A stretch of 64,000 nt of DNA from Pseudomonas oryzihabitans NBRC 102199. Its GTDB lineage: Bacteria > Pseudomonadota > Gammaproteobacteria > Pseudomonadales > Pseudomonadaceae. Numbering within the stretch: the stretch's first letter is position 1; each line of letters begins with the position of its first letter. Shown piece after piece: positions 18,017 to 26,040 of the stretch. The position numbers were made by a program, and so were the translations under genes. The notes beneath the pieces were generated by a model that ran no database searches, was not told where the DNA came from, and worked only from the letters and a program-made list of their open reading frames with translations. The stretch is from positions 62,001 to 126,000 of the forward strand of contig NZ_BBIT01000005.1 in NCBI RefSeq assembly GCF_000730625.1, given 5' to 3'.

Positions 18017-18696
18017 GTTTCTTCGCCACCCTGCAAGCCGAAACCGCCGTGGAACGCCAGGCGCTGTTCGAGGTGCCCATCATCCGCGCCGCCCTGGGCG
18101 GCAACGTCGCCCTGGAGAGCTATGTCGCCTTTCTCGGCCAGGCCTATCACCACGTCCGCCACACCGCGCCGCTGATGATGGCCTGCGGCGCCCGCCTGCC
18201 GGCGCGGCTGGAATGGCTGCGCGGCGCGGTCTGCGAATACATCGAGGAAGAATACGGCCACGACCAGTGGATCCTCAGTGACATCGCCGCCTGCGGCGGC
18301 AACGCCGAGGCGGTACGCGCCAGCCGCCCCGAACTGCCCATCGAGCTGATGGTGGCCTATCTCTACGATTTCATCGCCCGCGACAATCCGGTCGGCCTGT
18401 TCGGCATGGTCAATGTGCTCGAGGGCACCAGCATCGCCCTGGCTACCCAGGCCGCCGGCGCCATCCGCGGCCAGCTGGGCCTGCCGGCGACGGCCTTCAG
18501 CTACCTGGACTCCCACGGCAGCCTCGACCAGGAACACATGGCGACCTACCGCCAGCTGATGGATCGCCTGGACGATCCGGCCGACCAGGCCGCGGTGATC
18601 CACGTGTCCAAGGTGGTCTATCGCCTCTATGCCGACATGTTCCGCGCCCTGCCCGGCGCCGGCCAGCAACCGGAGCAGCGCCATGCAGCTGCCTGA
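18013..18696 (+). CDS. haem-oxygenase-like iron-containing redox enzyme (TenA/PqqC/UndA-like fold)
   Basis: A 227-residue all-helical protein of the iron-containing redox enzyme family (HDO superfamily, which includes UndA and CADD-like enzymes). Likely metal ligands are in CEYIEEEYGHDQWIL (Glu and His, about residues 76-90), VNVLEGTSIAL (Glu) and YLDSHGSLDQEHM (His, Asp, His). Relatives use a di-iron or iron centre and O2 to cleave or desaturate fatty acids or amino acids. Together with the ligase and SDR it points to oxidative tailoring of an acyl chain, an inference. The start overlaps the ligase stop and has GGAGG 7 bases upstream. Confidence 0.8.
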   Translation: MSFFATLQAETAVERQALFEVPIIRAALGGNVALESYVAFLGQAYHHVRHTAPLMMACGARLPARLEWLRGAVCEYIEEEYGHDQWILSDIAACGGNAEAVRASRPELPIELMVAYLYDFIARDNPVGLFGMVNVLEGTSIALATQAAGAIRGQLGLPATAFSYLDSHGSLDQEHMATYRQLMDRLDDPADQAAVIHVSKVVYRLYADMFRALPGAGQQPEQRHAAA

Positions 18697-19492
18697 CTGC
18701 CGCGTCCTGCTGACCGGCGCCAGCGGCGGCATCGGCCTGCCGCTGGTGGAACAACTCTGCGCCGGCGGCGCCCAGGTGCTGGCGGTCGCCCGCGACACCC
18801 GCGCCCTGCAGCCGCTGGCCGAGCGCCTGGGCGGTCGGCTGCGCCTGCTCGATGCCGATCTCACCCGTCGGGCCGATCGCCAGGCGGTGCTGGCCGAAGC
18901 CAGTCGCGGCCAGGGCGTCAACGTGCTGCTCAATGCCGCCGGCAGCAACAGCTTCGCCCTGCTCGAAGCCCTCGATGACGACGCCATCGACAACCTGCTG
19001 GCGATCAACATCGGCGCGGCCATCCAGCTGACCCGCCTGCTGCTGCCCCTGCTGCGCCGCCAGCCGCGCGCGGTGATCGCCCATGTCGGCTCCACCCTGG
19101 GCTCCATCGGCTATCCCGGCTATGCGCCCTATTGCGCCAGCAAGTTCGCCTTGCGCGGCTTCACCCAGGCCCTGCGCCGGGAACTGGCCGATACCCGCAT
19201 CCGGGTGCTCTACGTGGCGCCCCGCGCCACTCGCACGGCGATGAACAGCCCGGCGGCCATGGCCGTGAACCAGGCGCTCAAGAGCCAGGTGGACGACCCC
19301 GTCGTGGTCGCCGGCGTGGTGATCCGCGCCCTGGTCGAGGATCGCCAGGAGCTCCATCTCGGCTGGCCGGAAAAGCTCTTCGTCCGCCTCAACGGCCTGC
19401 TGCCCGGCCTGGTGGATCGCGCCCTGCGCCGCCAGCTGCCGGTGATCCGCCGCTTCATCGACCCCGCCTTCGCCCCGGAGAAACACCCATGA
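18683..19492 (+). CDS. short-chain dehydrogenase/reductase
   Basis: A 269-residue classical SDR. The nucleotide-binding motif is LLTGASGGIGLPL (residues about 9-21), followed by NAAGSNSF, the catalytic Ser in VGSTLGSIGYPG, and YCASK with the catalytic Tyr and Lys. After the Rossmann core, a C-terminal tail has a hydrophobic stretch near LFVRLNGLLPGLVDRALRRQL typical of membrane-associated SDRs acting on lipids. It overlaps the iron-enzyme gene by 14 bases and the next gene by 4, so it belongs to the operon. It probably reduces or oxidises the product of the preceding enzymes. Confidence 0.85.
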   Translation: MQLPDCRVLLTGASGGIGLPLVEQLCAGGAQVLAVARDTRALQPLAERLGGRLRLLDADLTRRADRQAVLAEASRGQGVNVLLNAAGSNSFALLEALDDDAIDNLLAINIGAAIQLTRLLLPLLRRQPRAVIAHVGSTLGSIGYPGYAPYCASKFALRGFTQALRRELADTRIRVLYVAPRATRTAMNSPAAMAVNQALKSQVDDPVVVAGVVIRALVEDRQELHLGWPEKLFVRLNGLLPGLVDRALRRQLPVIRRFIDPAFAPEKHP

Positions 19493-20136
19493 CGTCCCCG
19501 CGCAAAGCCCTCGGCCTGCTGCTCGCCGCGCTGCTCGCCAGCCCCTTCGCCCTGGCTGACGATAGCCAGCGCCTGGCCCACATCCAGCAGCGCTGGGCCG
19601 AGATCCAGTACCGCCTGCCCAGCGCCGAAAAGCCCGCCGCCTTCGAACAGCTGGCCGGCGAGGCGCGCGCCTTCACCGAGGCTGCACCCCAGTCGGCGCC
19701 GGCGCTGATCTGGCAGGGCATCGTGCTCAGCAGCTGGGCCGGCGCCCAGGGCGGGCTGGGGGCGCTGGGCAAGGTCAAGGAAGCCCGCACTGACCTGGAA
19801 CAGGCGCTCAAGCTCGACCCCACGGCGCTGCAGGGCTCCGCCTACACCAGTCTCGCCGCCCTCTACGACCGGGTTCCCGGCTGGCCGATCGCCTTCGGTG
19901 ACGCCAGCGAAGCCGATCGTCTGCTGCAGCAGGCCCTCGCCCTCAACCCCAGCGGCATCGATACCCTATACTTCTGGGGCGACCACCTGTATCGCCAGCA
20001 GCGCTATGCCGAAGCCCGCGCCGCCCTGCTCAAGGCGCAGCAGGCCGCCCCGCGGCCCGGACGCGAACTGGCCGACCAGGGACGGCGGGGCGAGATCGCC
20101 GCGCTGCTCAAGGACGTCGACCAGAAGCTGAAGTGA
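19489..20136 (+). CDS. exported TPR-repeat protein
   Basis: A 215-residue protein with a signal peptide (MTSPRKALGLLLAALLASPFALA) and TPR-like helical repeats (DLEQALKLDPTALQGSAYTSLAALYDR; RLLQQALALNPSGIDTLYFWGDHLYRQQRYAEARAALLKAQQA). It should be periplasmic. There is no catalytic motif. As the fifth gene of the hemolysin-family operon, just before the two-component genes, it could carry or present the product to the sensor kinase or act as an accessory sensor; this is inference. Confidence 0.75.
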   Translation: MTSPRKALGLLLAALLASPFALADDSQRLAHIQQRWAEIQYRLPSAEKPAAFEQLAGEARAFTEAAPQSAPALIWQGIVLSSWAGAQGGLGALGKVKEARTDLEQALKLDPTALQGSAYTSLAALYDRVPGWPIAFGDASEADRLLQQALALNPSGIDTLYFWGDHLYRQQRYAEARAALLKAQQAAPRPGRELADQGRRGEIAALLKDVDQKLK

Positions 20137-20146
20137 CGAGGCCTCC

Positions 20147-20806
20147 ATGCGCGTGCTGCTGATCGAAGACGATCCCGACCTCGGCGAGGGCATCCGTACC
20201 AGTCTGCGGGAAGAGGGCTATACCCTGGACTGGCTCAAGGACGGCGAAAGCGCCGTCCACGCCCTGCGCGAAGAGGGCTTCGACCTGGTGGTGCTGGATC
20301 TCGGCCTGCCGCGCCTGGACGGCATCCAGGTGCTGCGCCAGAGTCGCGCCAACGGCCTGACCACGCCGGTGCTGATCCTTACCGCCCGCGACGACACCGA
20401 GGACCGGGTCGCCGGCCTCGACGCCGGCGCCGACGACTACCTGGTCAAGCCCTTCGACATCAAGGAACTCAAGGCGCGCCTGCGCGCCCTGCTGCGGCGG
20501 CGCAACGGTCCCTCGCAGATCCAGCTCGAAGGCGGCGGCATCGCTCTGGATCCGGCCACCCGCCGGGTCACCTTCGATGGCCAGCCGGTCAACCTCACCC
20601 CGCGCGAATACCAGCTGCTGCACGAACTGCTGGCCAATCCGGGCAAGATCTTCAGTCGCGACCGCCTCATGGGGCTGCTCTACGGCTGGGACGAGGGGGT
20701 GGAAAGCAACACCCTGGAAGTCCACATCTACAACCTGCGCAAGAAGCTGCGCGCCGACCTGATCCGCACGGTCAGGGGCATCGGTTACCGCCTCGAATGT
20801 CCATGA
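20147..20806 (+). CDS. OmpR-family response regulator (QseB/PmrA-like)
   Basis: A 219-residue response regulator: receiver with LLIEDDPDLGEGI, phosphoacceptor Asp in LVVLDLGLPRLDG, LTARDD and VKPFDIKELKARL, then a winged-helix domain ending LEVHIYNLRKKLRADLIRTVRGIGYRLE. It resembles QseB/PmrA, whose sites are hexamer direct repeats with 5-bp spacers; two such boxes lie in front of this operon at 15790-15828. It starts 10 bases after the TPR gene and overlaps the kinase gene, so it is co-transcribed with the putative biosynthetic genes. Confidence 0.9.
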   Translation: MRVLLIEDDPDLGEGIRTSLREEGYTLDWLKDGESAVHALREEGFDLVVLDLGLPRLDGIQVLRQSRANGLTTPVLILTARDDTEDRVAGLDAGADDYLVKPFDIKELKARLRALLRRRNGPSQIQLEGGGIALDPATRRVTFDGQPVNLTPREYQLLHELLANPGKIFSRDRLMGLLYGWDEGVESNTLEVHIYNLRKKLRADLIRTVRGIGYRLECP

Positions 20807-22176
20807 CCTCCATCCGCCGCCGCACCGTCGGCCTGGTGCTCTCGCTGCTGCTGATCGGCACCCTGCTGATCGCCCTGACCAACGTCCACGACAGCCAGCG
20901 CGAGATCGGCGAGATCTACGATGCCCAGCTGGCGCAGAGCGCGCGCATCCTGCAGGGCATGCTGCGCGCCGCCCCCCGCGGCGAAGGCCGCCTGGCGCTG
21001 CATGCCAGCGTCACCCAGGCCCTGGCCGAGGCCAACGACAGCCCCTATGGCCACAGATACGAGGCCAAGATGGCCTTCCAGGCCTGGAACGCCCGCGGCG
21101 TCCCCCTGATGCGCTCGCCCAGCGCGCCCATCTTCAGCATGCCGACGACCCCGGGCTTCACCGAGCAGACCCTGGAGGGCGAGGCCTGGTATGGCTTCCT
21201 GCTGCCCGACCCGGAGCACGACCTGATGCTCTGGGTCGGCGAGCGCGAAGAGGTGCGCGCCGATCTGGTCCGCCGCATCCTGCGCCACACCCTCACGCCG
21301 CATCTGATCGGCCTGGTGCTGCTGTCGCTGCTGGCCTGGCTGGCCATTGGCTGGGGCCTGAAACCGCTGCGGCGCATGGCCGGGCTGATCCGCCACCGTG
21401 ACCCGGAATCCCTGCAACCGCTGCAGCTCGATCCCCTGCCGCGCGAACTGGAACCCATGCAGGCGGCGCTCAATCGGCTGCTGCTGCAGATCGAGCAACT
21501 GCTGCAGCGCGAACGCCGCTTCATCGCCGATGCCGCCCACGAGTTGCGCACGCCGCTGGCGGTGCTGCGCCTGCATGCGCAGAACGCCCTGTCCGCGCAG
21601 ACCGCGGCGGCCCGCGACGAGGCGCTGAAATTCGTCGTCAGCGGCACCGATCGGCTGACCCGGGTGGTCAACCAGCTGCTGATCCTCGCCCGTCTGGAAC
21701 CCCGGCCGAGCTGGAGCGCCGAGCAGCGCTTCGATTTGCGCACCGCCCTCAGCGCCACCCTGGAAGAACTGGGCCCCTGGATTCTCGACAAGGGCCTGGA
21801 CCTCAGCCTCGACGCCGAAGCCAGCCAGGTGCAGGTCCATGGCGACAGCGCCATGCTGGGCATCGCCCTGCAGAATCTGCTGACCAATGCGGTCAACGTG
21901 TCGCCTCCCGGCGGCGAGATCCGCATCCGCCTGGAGGTCACCGCCGACTGGGCGGAGATCCAGATCCTCGACCAGGGCCCCGGCATCGCGGAGGAGATCC
22001 AGCCACGGCTGTTCGAGCGCTTCTACAGCAGCGGCGCGGCCAACGGCGCCGGCCTGGGACTGTCCATCGTCCAGACCGTCGCCCAGCACCTGGGTGGACG
22101 CATCGAACTGGGCAACCGCCCGGAGGGCGGCGCCTGCGCCCGTCTCGGCCTGCCGGTGCTGCCGGGACCCGGCTAG
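20803..22176 (+). CDS. membrane sensor histidine kinase (QseC-like)
   Basis: A 457-residue kinase with two membrane segments (residues about 8-28, GLVLSLLLIGTLLIALTNV, and about 165-185, LIGLVLLSLLAWLAIGWGL) flanking a periplasmic sensor domain of about 135 residues. A linker follows, then the H-box FIADAAHELRTPLAVLRLHAQ and the ATPase boxes NLLTNAVNVSPPGG, DQGPGIAEEIQPRLFERFYSS and GLGLSIVQTVAQH. The periplasmic domain (EIYDAQLAQSARILQGML...) is of the QseC type. The ATG at 20803 overlaps the regulator stop (ATGA); an ATG two codons earlier at 20797 is also possible. It is the last gene of the operon and the natural receptor for its product. Confidence 0.9.
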   Translation: MTSIRRRTVGLVLSLLLIGTLLIALTNVHDSQREIGEIYDAQLAQSARILQGMLRAAPRGEGRLALHASVTQALAEANDSPYGHRYEAKMAFQAWNARGVPLMRSPSAPIFSMPTTPGFTEQTLEGEAWYGFLLPDPEHDLMLWVGEREEVRADLVRRILRHTLTPHLIGLVLLSLLAWLAIGWGLKPLRRMAGLIRHRDPESLQPLQLDPLPRELEPMQAALNRLLLQIEQLLQRERRFIADAAHELRTPLAVLRLHAQNALSAQTAAARDEALKFVVSGTDRLTRVVNQLLILARLEPRPSWSAEQRFDLRTALSATLEELGPWILDKGLDLSLDAEASQVQVHGDSAMLGIALQNLLTNAVNVSPPGGEIRIRLEVTADWAEIQILDQGPGIAEEIQPRLFERFYSSGAANGAGLGLSIVQTVAQHLGGRIELGNRPEGGACARLGLPVLPGPG

Positions 22177-22241
22177 GGACTCGACCCGTCGCCGGCCTTC
22201 GGGCAAGGTAGCGGCGCACCGGCCGCGAGAGGACGCCTCCC

Positions 22242-23570
22242 ATGCAAGCTCAGGTCTATCTGGTCGACGACGAAGCCAGCATCCGCGAAGCGGTGCGCCA
22301 GTGGCTGGAGCTGTCGGGGCATCAGGTGCGGCTGTTCGCCCGCGCCGAAGACTGCCTGGCGGCAATGACCCCGGATTTCGCCGGGGTGGTGGTCAGCGAC
22401 GTGCGCATGCCCGGCATGGACGGCCTGGCCCTGCTGGAACGGCTGCAGGCGCTGGATGCCGACCTGCCGGTGATCCTGCTCACCGCCCACGGCGATGTCG
22501 CCCTGGCGGTCAGCGCCATGCGCCAGGGCGCCTACGACTTCCTGGAAAAGCCCTTCAGCCCCGAGGCCTTGCTTGGCGATCTCGGCCGCGCCTTGGAAAA
22601 GCGCCGGCTGGTGCTGGAGAACCGCCAGCTGCATCGCCGGGTCGACGACCAGAGCGCCCTCGCCCGTCGGTTGCTGGGTGTCTCGCCGGGCATCGTCCGG
22701 CTGCGCCAGCAGATCCTCGACCTGGCGCCGACACCGGTCAACGTGCTCCTGCGCGGCGAGACCGGCAGCGGCAAGGAACTGGTCGCCCGCTGCCTGCACG
22801 ACTTCGGTCCCCGCGCCGACAAGGCCTTCGTCGCCCTCAACTGCGCGGCCATCCCCGAGCAGCTGTTCGAGAGCGAATTGTTCGGCCACGAGAGCGGCGC
22901 CTTCACCGGCGCCCAGGGCAAGCGCATCGGCAAGCTGGAATACGCCAACGGCGGCACCCTGTTTCTCGACGAGATCGAGAGCATGCCCCTGGCGCAGCAG
23001 GTCAAGCTCTTGCGGGTGCTGCAGGAGCAGCGTCTGGAGCGCCTCGGCTCCAACCAGAGCATCGCCCTGGACCTGCGCATCGTCGCCGCCACCAAGCCGG
23101 ATCTCCTGGAAGAAGCCCGCGCCGGACGCTTTCGCGAAGACCTGGCCTATCGCCTCAATGTCGCCGAGCTGCACCTGCCGCCGCTGCGGGCGCGGCGCGA
23201 GGACATCCCGCTGCTGTTCGATCACTTCCTCGCCGAGGCCGGCGCCCGCCTGGGCCGCCCGGTCACCCCGCCCGGCGCGGCGCGCCTGGCCCAGCTGCTG
23301 GGTCACGGCTGGCCCGGCAACGTGCGCGAGCTGGCCAACGCCGCCGAGCGCGAGGCCCTCGGCCTGGGTACCCCCGCCACCGCAGCCGCGGGCCACTCCC
23401 TGGCCGATCAGCTGGAAGCCTTCGAGGCCCAGTGCCTGCGCGCCGCCCTGGCCCGCCACGGCGGCGAGATCAAGGCGGTGATGGACGAGTTGCAACTGCC
23501 ACGGCGCACCCTCAACGAGAAGATGCAGCGCCATGGCCTGGTGCGGGCCGACTTCCGCGACGAGGATTGA
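22242..23570 (+). CDS. mifR: sigma54-dependent response regulator, DctD/MifR type
   Basis: A 442-residue NtrC-family regulator. The receiver domain (1-120) has YLVDDEASIREA and the Asp in VVVSDVRMPGMDG. The AAA+ domain (about 145-375) has Walker A GETGSGKE, the sigma54 contact loop GAFTGA, Walker B GTLFLDEIE and RFREDLAYRLNV. A C-terminal Fis-type helix-turn-helix (GGEIKAVMDELQLPRRTLNEKMQRHGL) follows. It matches the DctD/MifR class and lies directly upstream of the alpha-ketoglutarate permease gene, which has a sigma54 promoter. Its expected partner kinase lies 6.7 kb upstream, separated by the hemolysin-family operon. The symbol is by context; dctD is the alternative. Confidence 0.8.
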   Translation: MQAQVYLVDDEASIREAVRQWLELSGHQVRLFARAEDCLAAMTPDFAGVVVSDVRMPGMDGLALLERLQALDADLPVILLTAHGDVALAVSAMRQGAYDFLEKPFSPEALLGDLGRALEKRRLVLENRQLHRRVDDQSALARRLLGVSPGIVRLRQQILDLAPTPVNVLLRGETGSGKELVARCLHDFGPRADKAFVALNCAAIPEQLFESELFGHESGAFTGAQGKRIGKLEYANGGTLFLDEIESMPLAQQVKLLRVLQEQRLERLGSNQSIALDLRIVAATKPDLLEEARAGRFREDLAYRLNVAELHLPPLRARREDIPLLFDHFLAEAGARLGRPVTPPGAARLAQLLGHGWPGNVRELANAAEREALGLGTPATAAAGHSLADQLEAFEAQCLRAALARHGGEIKAVMDELQLPRRTLNEKMQRHGLVRADFRDED

Positions 23571-23580
23571 GAGGCAATAG

Positions 23581-23627
23581 GCGGAAATCCGCTCATTGCT
23601 CACCGCCTTTCGGCGATCTTTCGCCGA
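23581..23627. promoter_or_regulatory. palindromes, candidate upstream activator sites
   Basis: GCGGA-AA-TCCGC at 23581-23592 is a perfect short palindrome resembling DctD-type activator sites. TCGGCGA-TCTT-TCGCCGA at 23610-23627 is a second inverted repeat that could be another site or the end of the mifR-like transcript. Both lie 42-88 bases upstream of the sigma54 promoter, the usual distance for an enhancer-binding protein. Confidence 0.5.
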
Positions 23628-23668
23628 TTCGTATCTGCAAAACCTAGTCAGGACGCGGCTTCGCGACC

Positions 23669-23684
23669 TGGCACGCGCCCTGCT
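23669..23684 (+). promoter_or_regulatory. sigma54 (RpoN) promoter of the alpha-ketoglutarate permease gene
   Basis: TGGCAC-GCGCC-CTGCT matches the -24/-12 consensus TGGCAC-N5-TTGCA/T with one substitution in the -12 part. It lies 55 bases upstream of the permease start. Confidence 0.8.
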
Positions 23685-23739
23685 ATAGCCCTTGTCGACG
23701 CCCCGAGCGCCCTAATAACAACGACAAGAGGAACACCCT

Positions 23740-25047
23740 GTGGATAGCACCGCTACCCTCGCGGCCGGCCAGACCGCGCCCAAGACCACCTCGCAGCGCA
23801 TCAAGTCCATCTTCAGCGGTTCCGTCGGCAACCTGGTCGAATGGTACGACTGGTACGTCTACGCCGCCTTCTCGCTGTATTTCGCCAAGGCCTTCTTTCC
23901 CAAGGGCGACCAGACCGCCCAGCTGCTCAACGTCGCCGCCATCTTTGCCGTGGGCTTTCTCATGCGCCCCATCGGCGGCTGGCTGATGGGCCTCTATGCC
24001 GACAAGGCCGGCCGCAAGTCCGCGCTGATGGTCTCGGTGATCATGATGTGCGCCGGCTCGCTGATCATCGCCCTCACCCCCAGCTACACCACCATCGGCG
24101 TCGCCGCCCCCATCATGCTGGTGCTGGCGCGGCTGCTGCAGGGCCTCTCGGTGGGCGGTGAATACGGCACCTCCGCCACCTACCTGAGCGAGATGGCGAC
24201 CAAGGAAAGCCGCGGCTTCTACTCCAGCTTCCAGTACGTCACCCTGATCTCCGGGCAGTTGCTGGCGCTGGCCACGCTGATCGTGCTGCAGCAGACCCTG
24301 ACCGTCGAACAGCTGGAAAGCTGGGGCTGGCGCATCCCCTTCCTGATCGGCGCCGCCTGCGCCGTGACCGCGCTCTACCTGCGCCGCGGCATGGAAGAGA
24401 CCAGCTCCTTCAAGAAGGCCGAAAAACCCAAGGAATCCCTGATGCGCACCCTGATGCGCCATCCCAAGGAATTCTTCACCGTGGTCGGCCTGACCATGGG
24501 CGGCACCCTGGCCTTCTACACCTACACCACCTACATGCAGAAGTACCTGGTCAACTCGGTGGGCATGAGCAAGACCGACGCCACCTCCATCTCGGCGGCG
24601 ACGCTGTTCCTGTTCATGCTGCTGCAGCCCGTCGTCGGCGCCCTCTCCGACCGCGTCGGCCGGCGTCCGGTACTGATCGCCTTCGGCGTGCTCGGCACCC
24701 TGTTCACCTACCCGATCCTCACCGCCCTGGGCAGCGTCACCACCTGGTGGGGCGCCTTCGGCCTGATCATGGTGGCGCTGGTGATCGTCAGCTTCTACAC
24801 CTCGATCAACGCCGTGGTGAAGGCCGAGCTGTTCCCCACCGAGATCCGCGCCCTGGGCGTCGGCCTGCCCTATGCCCTGACCGTGTCCATCTTCGGCGGC
24901 ACCGCCGAATACCTGGCCCTGTGGTTCAAGAGCATCGGCATGGAGAGCGGCTACTACTGGTACGTGACCGGCTGCATCGCCTGCTCGCTGCTGGTCTACG
25001 TCTTCATGAAGGACACCCGCGATCACTCGCGCATCGTGCACGAATAA
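23740..25047 (+). CDS. kgtP: alpha-ketoglutarate permease, MHS family
   Basis: A 435-residue 12-helix MFS symporter closely matching KgtP: SGSVGNLVEWYDWYVYAAFSLYFAKAFFP at the start, PIGGWLMGLYADKAGRKSALM, LLQGLSVGGEYGTSATYLSEMA and YYWYVTGCIACSLLVYVFMKDTR at the end. It imports alpha-ketoglutarate with protons. The start is GTG at 23740 with AGAGG at 23727-23731. It is preceded by a sigma54 promoter and the gene for its probable activator, so expression should depend on the MifS/MifR-type pair. Confidence 0.93.
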   Translation: MDSTATLAAGQTAPKTTSQRIKSIFSGSVGNLVEWYDWYVYAAFSLYFAKAFFPKGDQTAQLLNVAAIFAVGFLMRPIGGWLMGLYADKAGRKSALMVSVIMMCAGSLIIALTPSYTTIGVAAPIMLVLARLLQGLSVGGEYGTSATYLSEMATKESRGFYSSFQYVTLISGQLLALATLIVLQQTLTVEQLESWGWRIPFLIGAACAVTALYLRRGMEETSSFKKAEKPKESLMRTLMRHPKEFFTVVGLTMGGTLAFYTYTTYMQKYLVNSVGMSKTDATSISAATLFLFMLLQPVVGALSDRVGRRPVLIAFGVLGTLFTYPILTALGSVTTWWGAFGLIMVALVIVSFYTSINAVVKAELFPTEIRALGVGLPYALTVSIFGGTAEYLALWFKSIGMESGYYWYVTGCIACSLLVYVFMKDTRDHSRIVHE

Positions 25048-25059
25048 CCGCTCGTCCCT

Positions 25060-25107
25060 GGGGGCGGGCCTCTCGGTCATTAGATTTGGCCGTCCGGCCC
25101 GCCCCCC
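25060..25107 (+). terminator. candidate terminator after kgtP
   Basis: GGGGGCGGGCC and GGCCCGCCCCC form an 11-bp GC stem around a 25-base loop, followed by CTTT. It starts 13 bases after the kgtP stop. The long loop and short T-run make it weaker than a textbook terminator. Confidence 0.5.
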
Positions 25108-25222
25108 TTTGCCTGGGCTTTGGGGCACGCCATCGTAGTGTCACCGGCAGCGTCCACAACGGTCATTTCGCTGACCGCTGTGGCGAGTTCGCCCCCTCCT
25201 CCCAAGCCCCGGTTACACACTC

Positions 25223-25531
25223 ATGGAAATCGACTACGGTCCCAGCTACGCCAAACTGGGTCTCCAGTTTCAATACCAGTGGAGCAGCCTGCTGCGCGAT
25301 GCTTTGAAGAAGCACGGCATCACCGACGCCCAGGCCAAGGCCATCTGCGGCGACTTCGCCTTCGATCTCTCCAAGCTCATCGACGAAGCCGAAATCAAGG
25401 CCGACGGCCTCTCCTATCGCCCGGTGATCGCCTTCACCGAGGACGAGGAAACCCTGCTGGTGCAGTCCGCCGAATTCGACTATCACGAAGCGGCCTACGC
25501 CACCGCCGCGGCGGCGTTCGAGAAGAAGTAA
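25223..25531 (+). CDS. small hypothetical protein, acidic
   Basis: A 102-residue acidic soluble protein (MEIDYGPSYAKLGLQFQYQW ... AYATAAAAFEKK). It has no signal peptide, helix or known motif that I recognise. Codon use is like its neighbours, and the conserved remains of a second copy 331 bp downstream show it was a real coding sequence. Upstream there is no strong ribosome site. Function unknown. Confidence 0.6.
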   Translation: MEIDYGPSYAKLGLQFQYQWSSLLRDALKKHGITDAQAKAICGDFAFDLSKLIDEAEIKADGLSYRPVIAFTEDEETLLVQSAEFDYHEAAYATAAAAFEKK

Positions 25532-25564
25532 GCCTCGCGGGGGGGCCCTGCGCCCTCACCCCAA

Positions 25565-25585
25565 CCCTCTCCCCCAGGGAGAGGG
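25565..25585 (+). repeat. hairpin repeat copy after the 102-aa gene
   Basis: The arms CCCTCTCCC and GGGAGAGGG around CCA are preceded at 25553-25564 by the flank CCCTCACCCCAA. It is a forward-oriented copy 21 bases after the flank start and 34 bases past the gene stop. It belongs to the duplicated segment described for the pseudogene. Confidence 0.85.
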
Positions 25586-25700
25586 GGCGATCTGGAGCGG
25601 TGGCGGGCTCTTCCTCCAGACGTGGGTCCTGAAGCTGTTTTCATTGTTACTGCGATAGCGATTCGCTTAGGCCAGTTGAGGCCATTTCACCTCCACCCCC

Positions 25701-25862
25701 TCCAACTTCATCGACAGAGCCGAAATCAAGGCTGACAGCCTCTCCTAGCGCTCGGTGATCGCCTTTATCGAGGACTGGGAAATCATGTTGGCGCAGTCAG
25801 CCAGCTTTGAATATCACAAAGCGGCCTATGCCACTGCTGCTGCGGCGTTCGAGGGGAAGTAA
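25701..25862 (+). pseudogene. decayed duplicate of the 3' half of the 102-aa gene
   Basis: Over 162 bases this aligns without gaps at a constant 331-bp offset to codons 50-102 of the upstream 102-aa gene (SNFIDRAEIKADSLS-stop then RSVIAFIEDWE...). A Tyr codon has become TAG at the position after SLS, and the first half of the gene is absent. The following about 120 bases, including the hairpin repeat, are also duplicated at a 323-bp offset. This is a clear tandem duplication now decaying. Confidence 0.85.
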
Positions 25863-25875
25863 GGCTGGCCCCGGG

Positions 25876-25908
25876 CCCTCACCCCAACCCTCTCCCTCAG
25901 GGAGAGGG
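25876..25908 (+). repeat. hairpin repeat copy after the pseudogene
   Basis: The forward flank CCCTCACCCCAA (25876-25887) is followed by arms CCCTCTCCC and GGGAGAGGG around TCA. It is the duplicate of the copy at 25553-25585. Confidence 0.88.
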
Positions 25909-26040
25909 AGCGGCCTGGAGCGGTGGCGGGCTCTTTCTCCAGACGTTGGTACTGAAGCTGTTTTCAGTGCTGCTGCGATAGCAGTTTTGACTGTCTTTCA
26001 GCGAGAGCTACTCCATAGCTCCGCTTCGCTCCGTATGGCC

